Part shown: positions 32,673-34,074 of the stretch, in pieces
How the letters are laid out: each line of letters starts with the position of its first letter
Position numbering within the stretch: the first letter of the stretch is position 1
NCBI GenBank assembly: GCA_045612925.1
Contig: JAZKZX010000048.1
Span: forward strand, 1-34,074
Direction: 5' to 3'
Length of the DNA: 34,074 bases
Source: UBA1189 sp045612925
GTDB taxonomy: Bacteria > Bacteroidota > Bacteroidia > Bacteroidales > Bacteroidaceae
The notes under the pieces: model-generated
The model's input: only the letters and a program-made list of their open reading frames with translations
What the model was told of the DNA's origin: nothing
Databases searched by the model: none
Translations under genes and position numbers: made by a program

Positions 32673-32813
32673 CTCGACATCGTCACCACCTCGAAGGCTC
32701 GCACCAAGATACGCCAAAGCCTCAAGGAAATAGAATCGCGCCAGGCAGCCTTTGCCCGCGAGACCATAGAGCGCAAGTTCAAGAACCGCAAGATAGAGTA
32801 CGATGAGCCCACG

Positions 32814-33467
32814 ATGATGCGCATCATCCGTCAGATGGGCTACAAGCAGGTGACGGAGTTTTACCAGAAGATTGCCGATGGCTCGCTCGACGTGAACCTG
32901 TTTATTGACCGCTACGTGCAAGCCATAGAGCAGGTGACCGAGCCGCACGACGTGACCGTGCGCAGTGCCGAGGGCTATAACCTGCAGCAGAGCGACGACT
33001 ACAAGCAACACTTCTCGGGCGATGTGCCCGTGATTGACCAGAACCTCAAGGGTATCGACTTCAAGCTGGCCCATTGCTGCAATCCCATCTATGGCGACGA
33101 GGTGTTTGGCTTTGTCACCACGGGCGGCGGCATCAAGATACACCGCTGCGACTGCCCCAATGCTCCCGACCTGCACTCCCGCTTCGGCTACCGTGTGGTG
33201 AAAGCCCGCTGGGCCGGCAAGAGCAAGGGGTCGCTCTATCCAATCACACTCACTGTTATCGGCCACGATGATATTGGAATAGTCAATAATATTACCTCCA
33301 TTATATCGAAGGAGGAGAACATACAGCTGCGCAACATCAGCATCAACTCGCACGACGGACTCTTCTCGGGCACACTCACCGTGATGATTGAGGAGAACGC
33401 CCGCCTGCAAGCCTTGGTGAAGAAGTTGCGTACGGTGAAGGGAGTGAAGCAGGTGAACAGAAATTAA
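32814..33467 (+). CDS. C-terminal regulatory fragment of the RSH protein
   Basis: In frame with the N-terminal half, the first ATG after the stop is codon 525 (32814), followed at once by a second ATG. A product from there would hold the helical linker, the Cys/His-rich zinc-finger-like domain and the ACT domain (217 residues). It would be made only by re-initiation or read-through; I see no promoter before it. More likely it is simply the untranslated rest of the broken gene. Confidence 0.35.
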   Translation: MMRIIRQMGYKQVTEFYQKIADGSLDVNLFIDRYVQAIEQVTEPHDVTVRSAEGYNLQQSDDYKQHFSGDVPVIDQNLKGIDFKLAHCCNPIYGDEVFGFVTTGGGIKIHRCDCPNAPDLHSRFGYRVVKARWAGKSKGSLYPITLTVIGHDDIGIVNNITSIISKEENIQLRNISINSHDGLFSGTLTVMIEENARLQALVKKLRTVKGVKQVNRN

Positions 33468-33547
33468 GTATAAAACCACAGATTACTCAAATTACCCAGA
33501 TTTATTGTAAAACCTTGGCATAATCTGCCCAATTAAGAAATAAGAAC

Positions 33548-34006
33548 ATGAAGAAGTACATTGTAATGGTAGCCATGCTGTTCGCAGCAGTTACAGGTTT
33601 TGCCCAAGAAGAGGTAAAGCCTAAGGATAAAGGTGAAATGAAGTTCGAGAAGACCCGCCACAACTTCGGGGTGTTTTCCGTAGATACGGCAGTAGTGACC
33701 CACGAGTTCGTATTCACCAATGTAGGTAAGTCACCACTTATCATCCATCAGGCTAATGCATCGTGCGGATGTACCGTACCCGAATATACACTCGAGCCTA
33801 TCATGCCTGGCGACAAGGGAAAGATTACCGTTACATACAACGGCAAAGGACGCCGTCCCGGTGTGTTTCGCAAAAGCATCACCATACACAACAACGGACG
33901 CCAGTCGCCTATACGTATATATATAGAGGGCGAGATGATAGGTAATGAAGAACCCATCAAGCCTGTAGAAATAGTACGCGACAGTACACTCTACATCGGT
34001 GATTAA
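33548..34006 (+). CDS. DUF1573 secreted protein
   Basis: A 152-residue protein with a signal peptide (MKKYIVMVAMLFAAVTGFAQ) and one DUF1573 domain: FEKTRHNFGVFSVDTAVVTHEFVFTN, VGKSPLIIHQANASCGCTVPEY, a PGDKGKITVTYN strand and a VFRKSITIHNN strand. The CGCT motif is typical of the family. DUF1573 domains are immunoglobulin-like beta-sandwiches common and abundant in secreted Bacteroidetes proteins; no function is firmly known. It lies 80 bp after rel on the same strand. No clear -7 box was found in the spacer, so it may be read from the rel promoter. Confidence 0.9.
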   Translation: MKKYIVMVAMLFAAVTGFAQEEVKPKDKGEMKFEKTRHNFGVFSVDTAVVTHEFVFTNVGKSPLIIHQANASCGCTVPEYTLEPIMPGDKGKITVTYNGKGRRPGVFRKSITIHNNGRQSPIRIYIEGEMIGNEEPIKPVEIVRDSTLYIGD

Positions 34007-34030
34007 GCGAGGTGTAAAAAGAATAAAATA

Positions 34031-34074
34031 ATGAAAAAAGCAGGCTATCATTTGTGTAATCAAAAGAAATCTGC
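34031..34074 (+). CDS. Possible start of a further gene, cut by the window edge
   Basis: ATGAAAAAAGCAGG at 34031 opens a frame with no stop before the window ends (about 14 codons, beginning MKKAGYHLCNQ). The A-rich lead before the ATG is normal for this organism. It is too short to identify, and chance is possible. Confidence 0.3.
   Translation, partial: MKKAGYHLCNQKKS

Larger units (their letters stand above)
31242..33467 (+). pseudogene. relA: Long RelA/SpoT homologue split by an in-frame TGA
   Basis: Read through, the frame would encode 741 residues with the full long-RSH order: HD domain, (p)ppGpp synthetase domain, TGS, helical linker, the zinc-finger-like LAHCCNPIYGDEVFGF...HRCDCPNA and a C-terminal ACT domain. 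Codon 477 (32670-32672) is TGA, where family members normally have Trp after the TGS domain (here NQG-stop-LDIVTTSKARTKIRQ). The rest of the frame stays open for 264 codons, so the change is a single base (TGG to TGA) and recent, or a sequencing/assembly error, or a leaky stop (the next base is C, a weak termination context). It is not a general recoding: other genes here end normally at TGA. Function depends on whether the stop is real. Confidence 0.8.

Overview
The window looks like Bacteroidales DNA (Prevotella, Bacteroides or Porphyromonas relatives; genus not resolved). The evidence is the promoter grammar (TTG or TTTG, 19-20 bp, TAnnTTTG) before many genes, the lack of Shine-Dalgarno sites, and families typical of the group: DUF2147, DUF1573, FISUMP and FGE-like surface lipoproteins, a BtuB-type TonB receptor and a Bacteroides-like ClpB. 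No tRNA, rRNA, CRISPR array, insertion sequence or phage gene was recognised.

Layout. Positions 1-560 are non-coding and hold tandem repeats (three 72-bp units, two 36-bp units). Positions 570-8330 (minus strand) are a two-gene surface unit: a 1904-residue lipoprotein built from 11 Fn3-like repeats, one FGE-sulfatase-like domain and three FISUMP domains, then a PEGA-repeat protein ending in a probable outer-membrane barrel. Positions 8439-13665 (plus) run from a duplicated promoter repeat through hydG and hydF ([FeFe]-hydrogenase maturation), pyrC (dihydroorotase) and a free-standing MetH-type activation domain. Positions 13691-16996 (plus) hold a DUF2147 protein and an AsmA-family protein with a coiled-coil tail. 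From 17094 to 30860 everything is on the minus strand: a secreted MORN-repeat protein, a glutamine synthetase, PepD, a flippase-like membrane protein, a cyclophilin lipoprotein, a ClpB without its N-terminal domain, and a cobalamin-uptake operon (btuB-btuF-btuC) under a cobalamin riboswitch. At 31242-33467 (plus) lies a long RelA/SpoT homologue split by one in-frame TGA, followed by a DUF1573 protein and the right edge.

Functional links. Cobalamin uptake and the MetH-type activation protein both point to B12-dependent methionine synthesis. HydG and HydF point to [FeFe]-hydrogenase metabolism, but HydE and the hydrogenase are not here. The cobalamin operon has receptor, binding protein and permease but no ATPase.

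Most notable: (1) a TGA in place of a normally conserved Trp in the rel gene; (2) a family of palindromic, promoter-carrying repeats shared by the hydG and MORN upstream regions; (3) the modular giant lipoprotein with near-identical internal modules and a cysteine-free FGE-like domain; (4) the N-domain-less ClpB. All calls come from reading the sequence; no database search was run.
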